Positions 15,503-23,075 of a stretch of 25,627 nucleotides of DNA are shown here, piece after piece. How positions within the stretch are numbered: the first letter of the stretch is position 1; each line of letters starts with the position of its first letter. Made by a program: the position numbers and the translations under genes. The notes beneath the pieces were generated by a model, which ran no database searches, was not told the origin of the DNA, and saw only the letters and a program-made list of their open reading frames with translations. The stretch is from Solibacillus sp045640265. GTDB taxonomy: Bacteria > Bacillota > Bacilli > Bacillales_A > Planococcaceae. The stretch lies in the NCBI GenBank assembly GCA_045640265.1, contig JAZUES010000218.1, positions 1 to 25,627 on the forward strand, written 5' to 3'.

Positions 15503-15546
15503 AAAAAGGAAGTTCACCGCTTTATTTAACGGTGAACTTCCTTTTT
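15503..15546. terminator. Bidirectional terminator between psuG and the DUF1128 gene
   Basis: A 12-bp perfect stem GGAAGTTCACCG / CGGTGAACTTCC with a ten-base loop has A6 on the left and T5 on the right, between convergent genes. Confidence 0.88.
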
Positions 15547-15548
15547 CG

Positions 15549-15770
15549 TTATTTACGTAGTGTGCCTAATTCAGCAACAATCGCATTCATTTCGCTTGGA
15601 CTGAATGAATCGCGTTTCATAACCATTTCATATAAATATTGTAGGTCTTCGTATTTTCCTTCATCGAATGCGCTTGATTGCATCGCATCCCCATTTACCA
15701 TACGAAGTTTCTCTTTAATTTGTTCAATCATATAAATCACATTTTCTTGTGATGGAGTGGATAAGTCCAT
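15549..15770 (-). CDS. yfkK: DUF1128 / UPF0435 protein (YfkK-like)
   Basis: A 73-residue acidic, helical protein of unknown function, the size of B. subtilis YfkK. It contains the family-like stretch MIEQIKEKLRMVNGDAM followed by YEDLQYLYEMVMKRDSFSPSEMNAIVAELGTLRK. There is no membrane span or cysteine, so it is probably cytosolic. The ATG at 15770 has AAAGGTAGG upstream on the minus strand. A TTGACA is present upstream on the same strand (15823-15828), but a well-placed -10 is not obvious. It converges on psuG. Confidence 0.85.
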   Translation of the reverse strand: MDLSTPSQENVIYMIEQIKEKLRMVNGDAMQSSAFDEGKYEDLQYLYEMVMKRDSFSPSEMNAIVAELGTLRK

Positions 15771-16006
15771 TTTTTTACCTACCTTTCAAAGTATACGGAA
15801 ATATCATTTCATGTCTGTAAGTTCTTGTCAACACCTTAACTTCTTTTAGTAAGTACAAAGGTGAATGAAGATAACTATTTCGTCAAGGCGTAATTGATTA
15901 GCTCATCTACTTTCAAAAAGGAGGAAGATTAGCTAAAATGAAATTAGATTTAGTTTTAACGCGATTTTTTCCGGAATACAAAGCAAGTACAGGAGGAGAG
16001 ATTATA

Positions 16007-16336
16007 GTGAAAAGCAAACTATTACCATTCATTGCAATAGGGGCGATTGTTGGCGCAGCAATTAGTATGTTGGACAAACAAACACGTGAGCATACTGTGG
16101 AAACAACGAAAAAAGCAAAAGATACAGTAAGTTATTATGCTGAAAACCGAGATGAGTTATTGTCTCTAGTTGAATCGAAGGTAGAGCAGGTACAAGGCTT
16201 ATATGGCAAAGTTAATGACAATGTACAAGCGCTTATGCAAAATGGTAATGACATTAAATCATTACCTAGTACAATTCAAAGTTTAGTGTCTGAAACAATT
16301 GAGGCCTTTTCAAAAAAGGATGATTCCATCGGCTAA
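16007..16336 (+). CDS. YtxH-like small membrane-anchored protein
   Basis: A 109-residue protein with one N-terminal membrane segment (KLLPFIAIGAIVGAAISML) followed by a long charged, helical region, the layout of YtxH/gas-vesicle-protein-like general stress proteins. The start is ambiguous. GTG at 16007 has a very strong AGGAGGAG eight bases upstream and gives the N-terminus MKSKLLPFIAIG typical for the family. An in-frame ATG at 15938, with its own AGGAGG but 13 bases away, would add 23 residues (MKLDLVLTRFFPEYKASTGG). The gene is 24 bases upstream of the YihY gene and probably cotranscribed with it. I see no SigB promoter in front of it. The function is unknown. Confidence 0.75.
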   Translation: MKSKLLPFIAIGAIVGAAISMLDKQTREHTVETTKKAKDTVSYYAENRDELLSLVESKVEQVQGLYGKVNDNVQALMQNGNDIKSLPSTIQSLVSETIEAFSKKDDSIG

Positions 16337-16360
16337 TAACCTCAAAAAGGTGGGGGCTAT

Positions 16361-17296
16361 ATGAATGATAAACAATCAGAAAATGTTAAGTGGGCATTAA
16401 TTAAATCTTATATAGCACCCGATCCAACATCAATTAATATGTTAACGACGAAAGGATTTGTTCAAGATTTAATTTATCGTATAAAGACGGTAGATATGTC
16501 AGGAATGGGTGCACAACTCGCTTATTTCTTTTTACTATCCTTTTTTCCGACACTTATTTTTATGGTGACCTTGTTACCGTATTTAAACTTAGAGCAAGGG
16601 CAAATATTCCACTTCATGAGTGACATTATGCCAGAAGAAGTGTATAGCTTAATAGAGGGTACACTAACAGACGTGTTAAATAAACAAAATGGTGGCTTAC
16701 TTTCTATCGGGATTTTAGGAACAATTTGGTCAGCCTCTAAAGGGGTTGATGCATTGATGAAAGCATTAAATCATGCCTATGATGTTGATGGAAAGGCAGG
16801 TATCCTCAATCGAATTTGGTCATTGATTTTTACAATTTCTTTAGTGGCTGTTATTTTAATTGCACTTGTATTGCCGATTTTTGGTGAACAAATTGGTCAT
16901 ATTATATTTGTCTATATTGGAGTAGAGGAATCGTTTGAAGGGATTTGGGATTTCATTCGATGGATTACACCACCAGCACTTATATTAATTGTGTTAACAG
17001 TAATGTACTGGATTGTTCCAAATACAGATCCACGCTTAACAATTATTAGTGTATTTCCTGGCGCTATTTTTGCAACGGTTGGATGGCTAGCATTAACATA
17101 TGGATTCTCATTTTATATTAATAATTTCGGGAACTTTAGTGCGACCTATGGCAGTATTGGAGGCGTCATTATACTAATGTTATGGCTGTACTTTACAGGC
17201 ATGGTTTTAATATTTGGAGGTCTTTTAAATGCAAGCTTTCAAAAAAGGCAACTCGCTAAAAAGAGTAATGAATCTCGAAAATCACCTGTATCTTAA
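16361..17296 (+). CDS. YihY/BrkB-family integral membrane protein
   Basis: A 311-residue inner-membrane protein with about six spans: around residues 48-70 (LAYFFLLSFFPTLIFMVTLLPY), 110-125, 145-170, 195-215, 225-250 and 260-285. Family signatures seen are GAQLAYFFLLSFFPTLIF, SIGILGTIWSASKGVDALMKALNHAYDV, WIVPNTDPR, and YGSIGGVIILMLWLYFTGMVLIFGGLLNA. Older annotation as ribonuclease BN was mistaken for this family; the true role is unknown. AAAGGTGGGGG precedes the ATG. It follows the YtxH-like gene by 24 bases and ends at a compact terminator. Confidence 0.9.
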   Translation: MNDKQSENVKWALIKSYIAPDPTSINMLTTKGFVQDLIYRIKTVDMSGMGAQLAYFFLLSFFPTLIFMVTLLPYLNLEQGQIFHFMSDIMPEEVYSLIEGTLTDVLNKQNGGLLSIGILGTIWSASKGVDALMKALNHAYDVDGKAGILNRIWSLIFTISLVAVILIALVLPIFGEQIGHIIFVYIGVEESFEGIWDFIRWITPPALILIVLTVMYWIVPNTDPRLTIISVFPGAIFATVGWLALTYGFSFYINNFGNFSATYGSIGGVIILMLWLYFTGMVLIFGGLLNASFQKRQLAKKSNESRKSPVS

Positions 17297-17300
17297 CATG

Positions 17301-17329
17301 AAAAAGCCACTCAAAACGAGTGGCTTTTT
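17301..17329. terminator. Bidirectional terminator between the YihY and zosA-like genes
   Basis: A 12-bp perfect stem AAAAAGCCACTC / GAGTGGCTTTTT with the five-base loop AAAAC; A and T tracts on the two sides suit both convergent genes. Confidence 0.88.
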
Positions 17330-17362
17330 GTTATCAGCACTGATTGCCTAAATGCCTTCACT

Positions 17363-19267
17363 TTATACATTTTTACTTAACATTCGGAGCCCATTTAAAA
17401 TAACTAAGATTGTACTTCCTTCATGACCGATGACACCAAATGGTAGGCTAATGGCTTGGAAAAAATTCGAGATAATTAACAATACAATAACAGATAATGA
17501 AAAAATAACATTTTGCTTAACGATACGTTGCATTTTACGAGATAGCTTAATAGCATACGCAATTTTAGAAAGGTCATTTTTTATTAATACAACATCCGCT
17601 GTTTCAAGAGCTACGTCAGTTCCACCACCCATTGCAATCCCAACAGAAGCAGTTGCAAGTGCAGGAGCGTCATTAATCCCATCTCCAACCATACCGACAT
17701 GTTCATAAGTAGTTTTATAAGATTGAATATGCGCTACTTTTGTCTCTGGTAGACATTCAGCTATATAATTTGTCACACCAGCCTCTTTGGCAATGGCTTT
17801 AGCAGTCGTCTCATTGTCACCCGTTAACATTGTAACGTCGATGCCCAATTGTTTTAGTTCAGCTACCGCTTTTTTCGCTTCTTCACGTACAACATCTTTC
17901 ATCGCGACAAGTGCTGCAATTCCTTCGTTGTCTTTTAAAAAGATAACAGTTTTCCCTTCATTGGCTAGTTTTTTTAGAGCACCATTTGCGAATGTTTCCG
18001 CAATTTCTTTTCCAACAAAATCTGGCTTACCAACTATATACTGTTGTTCGTTAAGGTTTGCTTTCAAACCGTATCCAGGAATGTCTTCTATTAAGATGTT
18101 CCTTGGGTACACATTATTTTTCTCTTTTGCATATTGTGTAATGGCTTGAGCTAGTGGGTGATTGGATTGTGCTTCAATTCCAGCAATAACCGCAAGAGTT
18201 TCTTCTATATTTAATTCATCACGAACGATGAAATCTGTTACAACAGGAGTACCTTGTGTTAATGTACCTGTTTTATCGACAGCTAATACTCGAAGGATAC
18301 TTAAGTGTTCTAAATGCATGCCACCTTTTACTAAAATCCCATTTCTTGCACCGTTCGATATAGCAGAAAGGGTAGCAGGCATAATGGCAGCTACCAGTGC
18401 ACAAGGGGACGCAACAACAAGAAGTACCATAGCACGATAAAAAGTAGTCGTCCAATCCCATCCAAGTAAATAGTGGGGAAGGAAAAGCATAAGTGCAACG
18501 ACAAGTAAAACACCTTTTACGTAGGCACCCTCAAACCGCTCAATAAACTGTTGAGAAGGTGATTTTTCACTTTGTGCAGATTGAACAAGTGTAATAATCT
18601 TTTGGAACAATGTCTCAGAGCTAGGTTTTGATACAGTAATTGTTAAAACACCATTTAAATTCACTGTACCTGCAAATACTTCATCGCCGTTATTTTTTGT
18701 AACAGGCATGGACTCACCGGTAATTGCTGCTTCATCTACTGTAGAAATCCCTTTAAAGATCACACCATCAGCCGGAATACGTTCACCTGGTTTTACTAAA
18801 ATGTGATCATCTATTTTTAATTCATTTACGTTGACTTTAATGGGTTCAAATCCACCACGTATTAACCATGCTTCCTCAGGTTGTAATTGCATTAATGCAG
18901 AAATTTCACGGTGACTCTTATTCATCGCATAGGTTTCTAGTGCGCCACTAAGTGCAAAAATAAAGATTAAGACCGCACCCTCTGTCCAATAACCTATAAT
19001 TGCTGAGCCGACTGCCGCTAAGATCATTAAAATTTCTACATTTAATGATTTATGTTCAATCGTATCGATTATGCCTTCTTTTGCTTTCGCATAGCCACCA
19101 ATAATAAAAGCGGAAAGGTAGGCTATAATCGCAGACGTCATTAGGCCTGTTGATTCCATACGCCAAGCTAGTAAAATAATAAATCCTGCAACAAGTGCAG
19201 CTATTAATTCTTTATGTTCTTTCATTTTCTCATTTAATGATAAGTTTTCTCGATTAGAGTTATTCAT
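17363..19267 (-). CDS. zosA: P1B-type heavy-metal-transporting ATPase (ZosA-like)
   Basis: A 634-residue cation pump of the Zn/Cd/Pb subgroup; B. subtilis ZosA, of almost the same length, takes up zinc under peroxide stress. Features in order: a short N-terminus without an HMA domain or CxxC; six to eight spans; the actuator motif TGES (183-186); the metal-site motif SPC in VVASPCALVAAIMPAT (287-289); the phosphorylation loop DKTGTLTQGTP (D331); the HP motif in QSNHPLAQAI; GDN and GDGINDAPAL in the hinge; and a C-terminal pair of spans. The ATG at 19267 has AAGGAGGT five bases upstream; the ORF continues nine codons further without a ribosome site. A PerR box overlapping its promoter favours ZosA over a CadA-type efflux pump. 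It is divergent from tcyP. Confidence 0.9.
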   Translation of the reverse strand: MNNSNRENLSLNEKMKEHKELIAALVAGFIILLAWRMESTGLMTSAIIAYLSAFIIGGYAKAKEGIIDTIEHKSLNVEILMILAAVGSAIIGYWTEGAVLIFIFALSGALETYAMNKSHREISALMQLQPEEAWLIRGGFEPIKVNVNELKIDDHILVKPGERIPADGVIFKGISTVDEAAITGESMPVTKNNGDEVFAGTVNLNGVLTITVSKPSSETLFQKIITLVQSAQSEKSPSQQFIERFEGAYVKGVLLVVALMLFLPHYLLGWDWTTTFYRAMVLLVVASPCALVAAIMPATLSAISNGARNGILVKGGMHLEHLSILRVLAVDKTGTLTQGTPVVTDFIVRDELNIEETLAVIAGIEAQSNHPLAQAITQYAKEKNNVYPRNILIEDIPGYGLKANLNEQQYIVGKPDFVGKEIAETFANGALKKLANEGKTVIFLKDNEGIAALVAMKDVVREEAKKAVAELKQLGIDVTMLTGDNETTAKAIAKEAGVTNYIAECLPETKVAHIQSYKTTYEHVGMVGDGINDAPALATASVGIAMGGGTDVALETADVVLIKNDLSKIAYAIKLSRKMQRIVKQNVIFSLSVIVLLIISNFFQAISLPFGVIGHEGSTILVILNGLRMLSKNV

Positions 19268-19278
19268 TTTTACCTCCT

Positions 19279-19299
19279 TGATAATGAAAATCATTGTTA
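19279..19299 (-). promoter_or_regulatory. Fur-family-like box in the zosA leader
   Basis: TGATAATGAAAATCA (19279-19293) and TGAAAATCATTGTTA (19285-19299) are two overlapping 7-1-7 motifs of the Fur type (consensus TGATAATNATTATCA), matching 12 and 11 of 14 defined bases. The site abuts the zosA Shine-Dalgarno and lies downstream of the promoter, a position suited to a roadblock. Which regulator (Fur, PerR, Zur) would bind is not decidable by eye. Confidence 0.45.
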
Positions 19300-19339
19300 T
19301 TACAACTGATAATTGATTTCATTTATTTTATAATAATTT

Positions 19340-19364
19340 CTAATTTATAATTATTATAAATTAG
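19340..19364. promoter_or_regulatory. PerR box within a 25-bp perfect palindrome
   Basis: The core TTATAATTATTATAA (19345-19359) is a full match to the Bacillus PerR consensus TTATAATNATTATAA. The palindrome is perfect over 12 bases on each side of the central T at 19352 (outer arms begin CTAATT and end AATTAG). On the minus strand it contains the -10 box of the zosA-like promoter. PerR is the peroxide-sensing repressor of the Fur family. Confidence 0.8.
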
Positions 19365-19381
19365 GAATCCCGTTTTGTAAA
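19353..19381 (-). promoter_or_regulatory. SigA-type promoter of the zosA-like gene
   Basis: On the minus strand, TTTACA (19381-19376), a 17-base spacer and TATAAT (19358-19353). The -10 lies entirely inside the PerR box, so repressor binding should block RNA polymerase. Confidence 0.8.
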
Positions 19382-19416
19382 TAATAAGAAGTTGATAAAA
19401 AAATGTTAATCCCTAC

Positions 19417-19444
19417 TTGACTAATAAGAATTATAGGTTAATAT
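19417..19444 (+). promoter_or_regulatory. Candidate SigA promoter of tcyP
   Basis: TTGACT (19417-19422), 16 bases, then TAATAT (19439-19444), 39 bases before the TTG start codon. It is divergent from the zosA promoter, whose -35 is 36 bases away. I could not recognise a CymR site with confidence. Confidence 0.55.
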
Positions 19445-19483
19445 AAGGTATACAATTTAATTTATTAATAGGAGGAGCTTATT

Positions 19484-20866
19484 TTGAATTTCTTAGTGCT
19501 ACTTAATGTCATTGTACTGGCATTACTTATTGCGTTTTTATATTTCTTAAAAACTAAGCACGTAAAATTTTCAAATCGTGTGTTTATCGCATTAGGTTTA
19601 GGGATTTTATTAGGCATAGTTTTACAATTGATTTATGGGGTGGAATCAGATGATCTAATCGCAACTGTACCTTGGTATAATATTATTGGTTCAGGTTACG
19701 TGAAATTATTACAAATGATTTCAATGCCATTAGTATTCATCTCAATTTTAGCTGCATTTACAAAAGTAACTATTGGTAAAAACTTAGGTAAATCCGCAGC
19801 AATTATTTTAGCTGTATTAATCGGTACTACTGCTGTAGCAGCCTCTTTAGGTATAACATCTACACTTGTATTTGATTTAGATGCATCACAAATTATGCAA
19901 GGGGAAAATGAGGTTGCACGTGGTGAAGCGTTAGTAGAAAAATCTACTGCAGTTACAACTTTACCAGAGCAAATTTTAGAAATGTTCCCAGCAAACCCAT
20001 TCTCAGATTTAACAGGGGCGCGTGCAACATCAACAATTGGCGTTGTAATTTTCGCAGCATTCCTTGGATTTAGTTTCTTAACACTTCGTCGTAAAGAAGA
20101 AGAGACAGCAGCAAACGTGAAAAAAGGAATCGATGCACTTTATGGTTTAATTATGGGCGTTGTTCGAATTATTCTTCGTTTAACTCCATATGGTGTATTA
20201 GCCATTATGGCTCGCACCGTCGCAACATCTGACTTAGGTGCCATTTTAGACTTAGGTAAGTTTGTTATTGCTTCATATGTTGCGTTAATCGTTATGTTCT
20301 TAATCCATTTAGTAATCGTTGCTTTAACTGGTTTAAGCCCATTAACATATGTGAAAAAAGTAGCGGAAGTATTATTATTCGCGTTCACATCTCGTTCTAG
20401 TGCAGGTGCTTTACCATTAAACATTCAAACACAAACAAAACGTTTAGGTGTGCCAGATGGTATTGCAAACTTTGCAGGTTCATTTGGTTTATCAATCGGT
20501 CAAAACGGATGTGCGGGTGTCTATCCAGCGATGTTAGCCGTTATGATTGCACCGACTGTAGGCATTAACCCATTATCACCGGGCTTCATTGCCACATTAA
20601 TTTTAATCGTAGCTATCAGTTCATTCGGTGTAGCAGGTGTTGGTGGTGGTGCAACATTCGCAGCAATCATCGTATTATCGGCAATGGACTTACCAATCGC
20701 ATTAGCAGGTATATTAATTTCTGTAGAGCCATTAATCGACATGGGTCGTACAGCACTTAATGTAAGCGGATCAATGGTTTCTGGAGTCGTAGCAAGTCGT
20801 GCAACACATGAATTAGATACAGAGATTTATAATGAATCAGCTGATAATGCACCGTTAGTTCACTAA
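19484..20866 (+). CDS. tcyP: L-cystine uptake symporter, TcyP-like (DAACS family)
   Basis: A 460-residue sodium- or proton-coupled dicarboxylate/amino-acid symporter-family protein, closest in feel to B. subtilis TcyP (463 residues), a cystine importer. It has eight or so membrane spans. Shared features include the N-terminal KHVKFSNRVFIALGLGILLGIVLQLIYG, YVKLLQMISMPLVFISILAAFTK, FDLDASQI, and in the transport core FTSRSSAGALPLNIQ (the serine-rich re-entrant hairpin), SIGQNGCAGVYPAMLA, GVAGVGGGATFAAIIVLS and a final MGRTALNVSGSMVSG motif with the conserved asparagine. The start is TTG at 19484 with GGAGGAG about nine bases upstream. It is divergent from the zosA-like gene and ends at a terminator. 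Cystine specificity is inferred from similarity to TcyP. Confidence 0.88.
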   Translation: MNFLVLLNVIVLALLIAFLYFLKTKHVKFSNRVFIALGLGILLGIVLQLIYGVESDDLIATVPWYNIIGSGYVKLLQMISMPLVFISILAAFTKVTIGKNLGKSAAIILAVLIGTTAVAASLGITSTLVFDLDASQIMQGENEVARGEALVEKSTAVTTLPEQILEMFPANPFSDLTGARATSTIGVVIFAAFLGFSFLTLRRKEEETAANVKKGIDALYGLIMGVVRIILRLTPYGVLAIMARTVATSDLGAILDLGKFVIASYVALIVMFLIHLVIVALTGLSPLTYVKKVAEVLLFAFTSRSSAGALPLNIQTQTKRLGVPDGIANFAGSFGLSIGQNGCAGVYPAMLAVMIAPTVGINPLSPGFIATLILIVAISSFGVAGVGGGATFAAIIVLSAMDLPIALAGILISVEPLIDMGRTALNVSGSMVSGVVASRATHELDTEIYNESADNAPLVH

Positions 20867-20879
20867 TTAATAGAAAAAT

Positions 20880-20919
20880 AGAAGCAGCACAACGAGTTCA
20901 CTCGTTTGTGCTGCTTTTA
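20880..20919 (+). terminator. Intrinsic terminator after tcyP
   Basis: Stem AGCAGCACAA-CGAGT / ACTCG-TTTGTGCTGCT, about 15 bp with one bulge, followed by T4. The 3' end of the convergent gene at 20898-21164 is encoded inside this hairpin. Confidence 0.8.
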
Positions 20920-21164
20920 TAATTTTTATAATAATTTTTGTAATTGAATTTAGAGCGCATAAAGAAGCAACTAGCTGTAAAAAGCCACAACATAATGCAA
21001 ACCCAACAATAAAGGTAAAATAGTGTGACATGCGGAGCGATGAGTGGAACATATATTGTATACATTAGAGAAAGAAAGAAACTACGAATATACTGATATT
21101 TAGTGCTAAAACTAATTTGCAATCCAATAAATATAGCATTGATAAAAATCATAATATGAAACAT
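20898..21164 (-). CDS. Small hydrophobic membrane protein, unknown function
   Basis: An 88-residue reading frame with two to three hydrophobic segments (about residues 3-18, 28-45 and 46-70, the last containing FYLYCWVCIMLWLFTASCFFM) and a basic, Lys/Tyr/Asn-rich C-terminal tail. The ATG at 21164 has AAGGGG seven bases upstream on the minus strand, which supports a real gene, and it fits the gap between tcyP and fumarase. Against it, the composition is simple, I recognise no family, and its last codons lie inside the tcyP terminator. A competing frame at 20867-21052 lacks a ribosome site. Treat as hypothetical. Confidence 0.5.
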   Translation of the reverse strand: MFHIMIFINAIFIGLQISFSTKYQYIRSFFLSLMYTIYVPLIAPHVTLFYLYCWVCIMLWLFTASCFFMRSKFNYKNYYKNYKSSTNE

Positions 21165-21265
21165 ATCATTGCCCCTTTTACAAATAATTTTAACATATGG
21201 AAGGTTTTAATTACCAATTTTTTGACAACCGATGAGCAAAGAAAAGTAGCAAAAAGATAGGTGAA

Positions 21266-21310
21266 CAAAAAAAGCGATTCACTCCAATTAAAATGGAGTG
21301 AATCGCTTTA
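21266..21310 (-). terminator. Intrinsic terminator of the fumarase gene
   Basis: A 14-16 bp perfect stem (AGCGATTCACTCCA / TGGAGTGAATCGCT) with a seven-base loop is followed on the minus strand by T8 (21273-21266). Confidence 0.85.
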
Positions 21311-21321
21311 CTATTGTTAAA

Positions 21322-22860
21322 TTAGAATACGCGTTCAGCGTGAGAAGCTAATTTTTCTAATGAAGATTTTTCAATATCAGCGTGTAATGAGTTCCCGTGA
21401 GAGTCCATTGTTACAACTGCTGTGAAACCTTCAACAGTTAAGTGCCACATTGCTTCAGGAATACCAAATTCAATTAAGTCAACGCCGTCTACAGATTTAA
21501 TGCAGTCAGCGTAGTATTGAGCCGCACCACCGATAGCGTTTAAGTAAACACCACCGTGTTCGCCTAAAGCTTTCAATGTTTTTGGTCCCATACCGCCTTT
21601 ACCCATAACAGCGCGGATACCGAATTTTTTCATGATGTCACCTTGGTATGGCTCTTCACGAATTGAAGTTGTAGGACCAGCAGCTTTAACAACCCAGTTA
21701 CCTGCTTCGTCTTTAGCCATTACTGGACCACAGTGGTAAATAATTTGACCATCTAAATCTACTGGAGCTTCAACGCCTTCACCGATTAAGTGATGGTGAA
21801 TTGCGTCACGGCCAGTATACATACGACCGGAAATTTTTACTACGTCACCTACGTTTAGTGAACGAATTTTTTCCTCAGTGATTGGTGCAATTAGTTCAAC
21901 AACTTTATTTTTTGAGTTGTCTTGTTTTTCTTCGTCACGGAAAGTGATTTTTTCACCTTCTTGGTAGTGCCATTTGATGATCTCGCCGTTTTCTGGATTG
22001 ATATCAATTGCCATACGACGGTAAGCCCAACAGTTATAGGCTACAGATACGAAGAATGATGCAGGTAAACGGTCCATTACGCCGATTTTGCAGCCAAGTA
22101 ATGTTGCTTCACCACCGAAGCCCATTGTACCAACACCAAATGTGTTAGCTGTGTCAACGACGTATTTCTCTAATTTTGCTAAGTCTTCGATAGGATTTAC
22201 ATCTTCTACATGACGGAATAATTGTTCTTTTGCAAGATCATATCCAGAAGAGCGGTCGCCACCGACGCCGACACCGATGAAACCAGCTGAACAACCTTGT
22301 CCTTGTGCTTGCCATACAGAGTGAAGAATACATTTACGGATACCGTCTAAATCACGACCAGCACGGCCTAAACCTTCTAATTCTGTAGGAAGTGAATATT
22401 GAATATTTTTGTTTTCACAACCGCCACCTTTAAGGATTAGCTTAATTGTGATGTAGTCGTTTTCCCATTGTTCGAATTTTACGACTGGTAAACCAGCACC
22501 GATATTGTTACCTGAGTTTTTACCAGTTAATGAATCAACTGAGTTTGGACGTAATTTTGCGTCACCAGTAGCTGCAGCAATAGCAGTTTGGATTACTTTT
22601 TTAATTTCAATTTGGTTTACGCCAACTGGAGTATATACTTTAAATGTTGGAAGACCAGTATCTTGGCAGATTGGAGATACGTTGTCTTCTGCCATAACGA
22701 TATTTGTTGTAATCGTGTCTAATGTCATTGCTGCACGAGTACCAGCGTTTTCTGCTTCTTTAGCAGCTTTAATTGCACGGCGTACGTCTTTTGGTAAATT
22801 TGTAGACGTTTCAGTGATTAAAGAATAAAGGCTTTTTTCTAAAGTTTCTAAGTATGCCAT
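21322..22860 (-). CDS. Class I (iron-sulfur) fumarate hydratase
   Basis: This enzyme converts fumarate and L-malate in the TCA cycle using a 4Fe-4S cluster. The 512-residue chain holds both the alpha-like part (about 1-290) and the beta-like part (about 310-512) that are separate subunits in some relatives. By alignment from memory with E. coli FumA, the cluster cysteines are C65 (SPICQDTG), C190 (GQGCSAGFIGVGVGGDR) and C277 (AYNCWAYRR). Other signatures are LKGGGCENKN, SGRMYTGRDAIHHHL, YHCGPVMAK, GPTTSIRE, GKGGMG and MDSHGNSLHADIE. The ATG at 22860 has GGGGGAAAA upstream. It is unrelated to the oxygen-stable class II enzyme FumC/CitG, the only fumarase of B. subtilis. A cre-like site and TATAAT lie upstream. 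Tartrate dehydratase is a less likely alternative. Confidence 0.92.
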   Translation of the reverse strand: MAYLETLEKSLYSLITETSTNLPKDVRRAIKAAKEAENAGTRAAMTLDTITTNIVMAEDNVSPICQDTGLPTFKVYTPVGVNQIEIKKVIQTAIAAATGDAKLRPNSVDSLTGKNSGNNIGAGLPVVKFEQWENDYITIKLILKGGGCENKNIQYSLPTELEGLGRAGRDLDGIRKCILHSVWQAQGQGCSAGFIGVGVGGDRSSGYDLAKEQLFRHVEDVNPIEDLAKLEKYVVDTANTFGVGTMGFGGEATLLGCKIGVMDRLPASFFVSVAYNCWAYRRMAIDINPENGEIIKWHYQEGEKITFRDEEKQDNSKNKVVELIAPITEEKIRSLNVGDVVKISGRMYTGRDAIHHHLIGEGVEAPVDLDGQIIYHCGPVMAKDEAGNWVVKAAGPTTSIREEPYQGDIMKKFGIRAVMGKGGMGPKTLKALGEHGGVYLNAIGGAAQYYADCIKSVDGVDLIEFGIPEAMWHLTVEGFTAVVTMDSHGNSLHADIEKSSLEKLASHAERVF

Positions 22861-22909
22861 CTAATTTTCCCCCAGAAAAATATACTATTGTTTTTAAAAT
22901 CCATCTTAC

Positions 22910-22949
22910 ATTATAACTCTTTTAAAGTGGAAAAAAAAGAGCGCTTACA
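22910..22949 (-). promoter_or_regulatory. Fumarase promoter region with cre-like site
   Basis: On the minus strand TATAAT lies at 22915-22910, about 50 bases before the ATG; the -35 position is poor (T-rich). At 22949-22936 is TGTAAGCGCTCTTT, matching 12 of 14 positions of the CcpA operator consensus TGWAANCGNTNWCA, with the mismatches in the last two bases. It overlaps the expected -35, a repressing position, so glucose repression of fumarase is plausible. Confidence 0.5.
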
Positions 22950-23030
22950 ACGAACGAAAACAAAATCCTGAATTTAAGACTTTTTATAGAAAAAGCTGTC
23001 AGAAGAAATTAAAAGCACAAAAGTAGTAAA

Positions 23031-23067
23031 ATAAAAAAAGCAATGTTCGTATTCGAACATTGCTTTT
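23031..23067 (-). terminator. Intrinsic terminator of the SE1561-family gene
   Basis: An 11-bp perfect stem AGCAATGTTCG / CGAACATTGCT with a four-base loop (TATT), followed on the minus strand by T7-8. The stretch 22950-23030 between it and the fumarase promoter shows nothing further. Confidence 0.85.
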
Positions 23068-23075
23068 GGATAATA

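Noticed and set aside
17430..18440. Several plus-strand open frames of 90-120 codons
   Set aside because: They are antisense shadows of the zosA-like ATPase gene, whose motifs are complete in the minus frame.
20867..21052. Minus-strand 61-codon frame overlapping the 88-residue gene
   Set aside because: No ribosome site before its ATG, and it overlaps a better-supported frame and the tcyP terminator.
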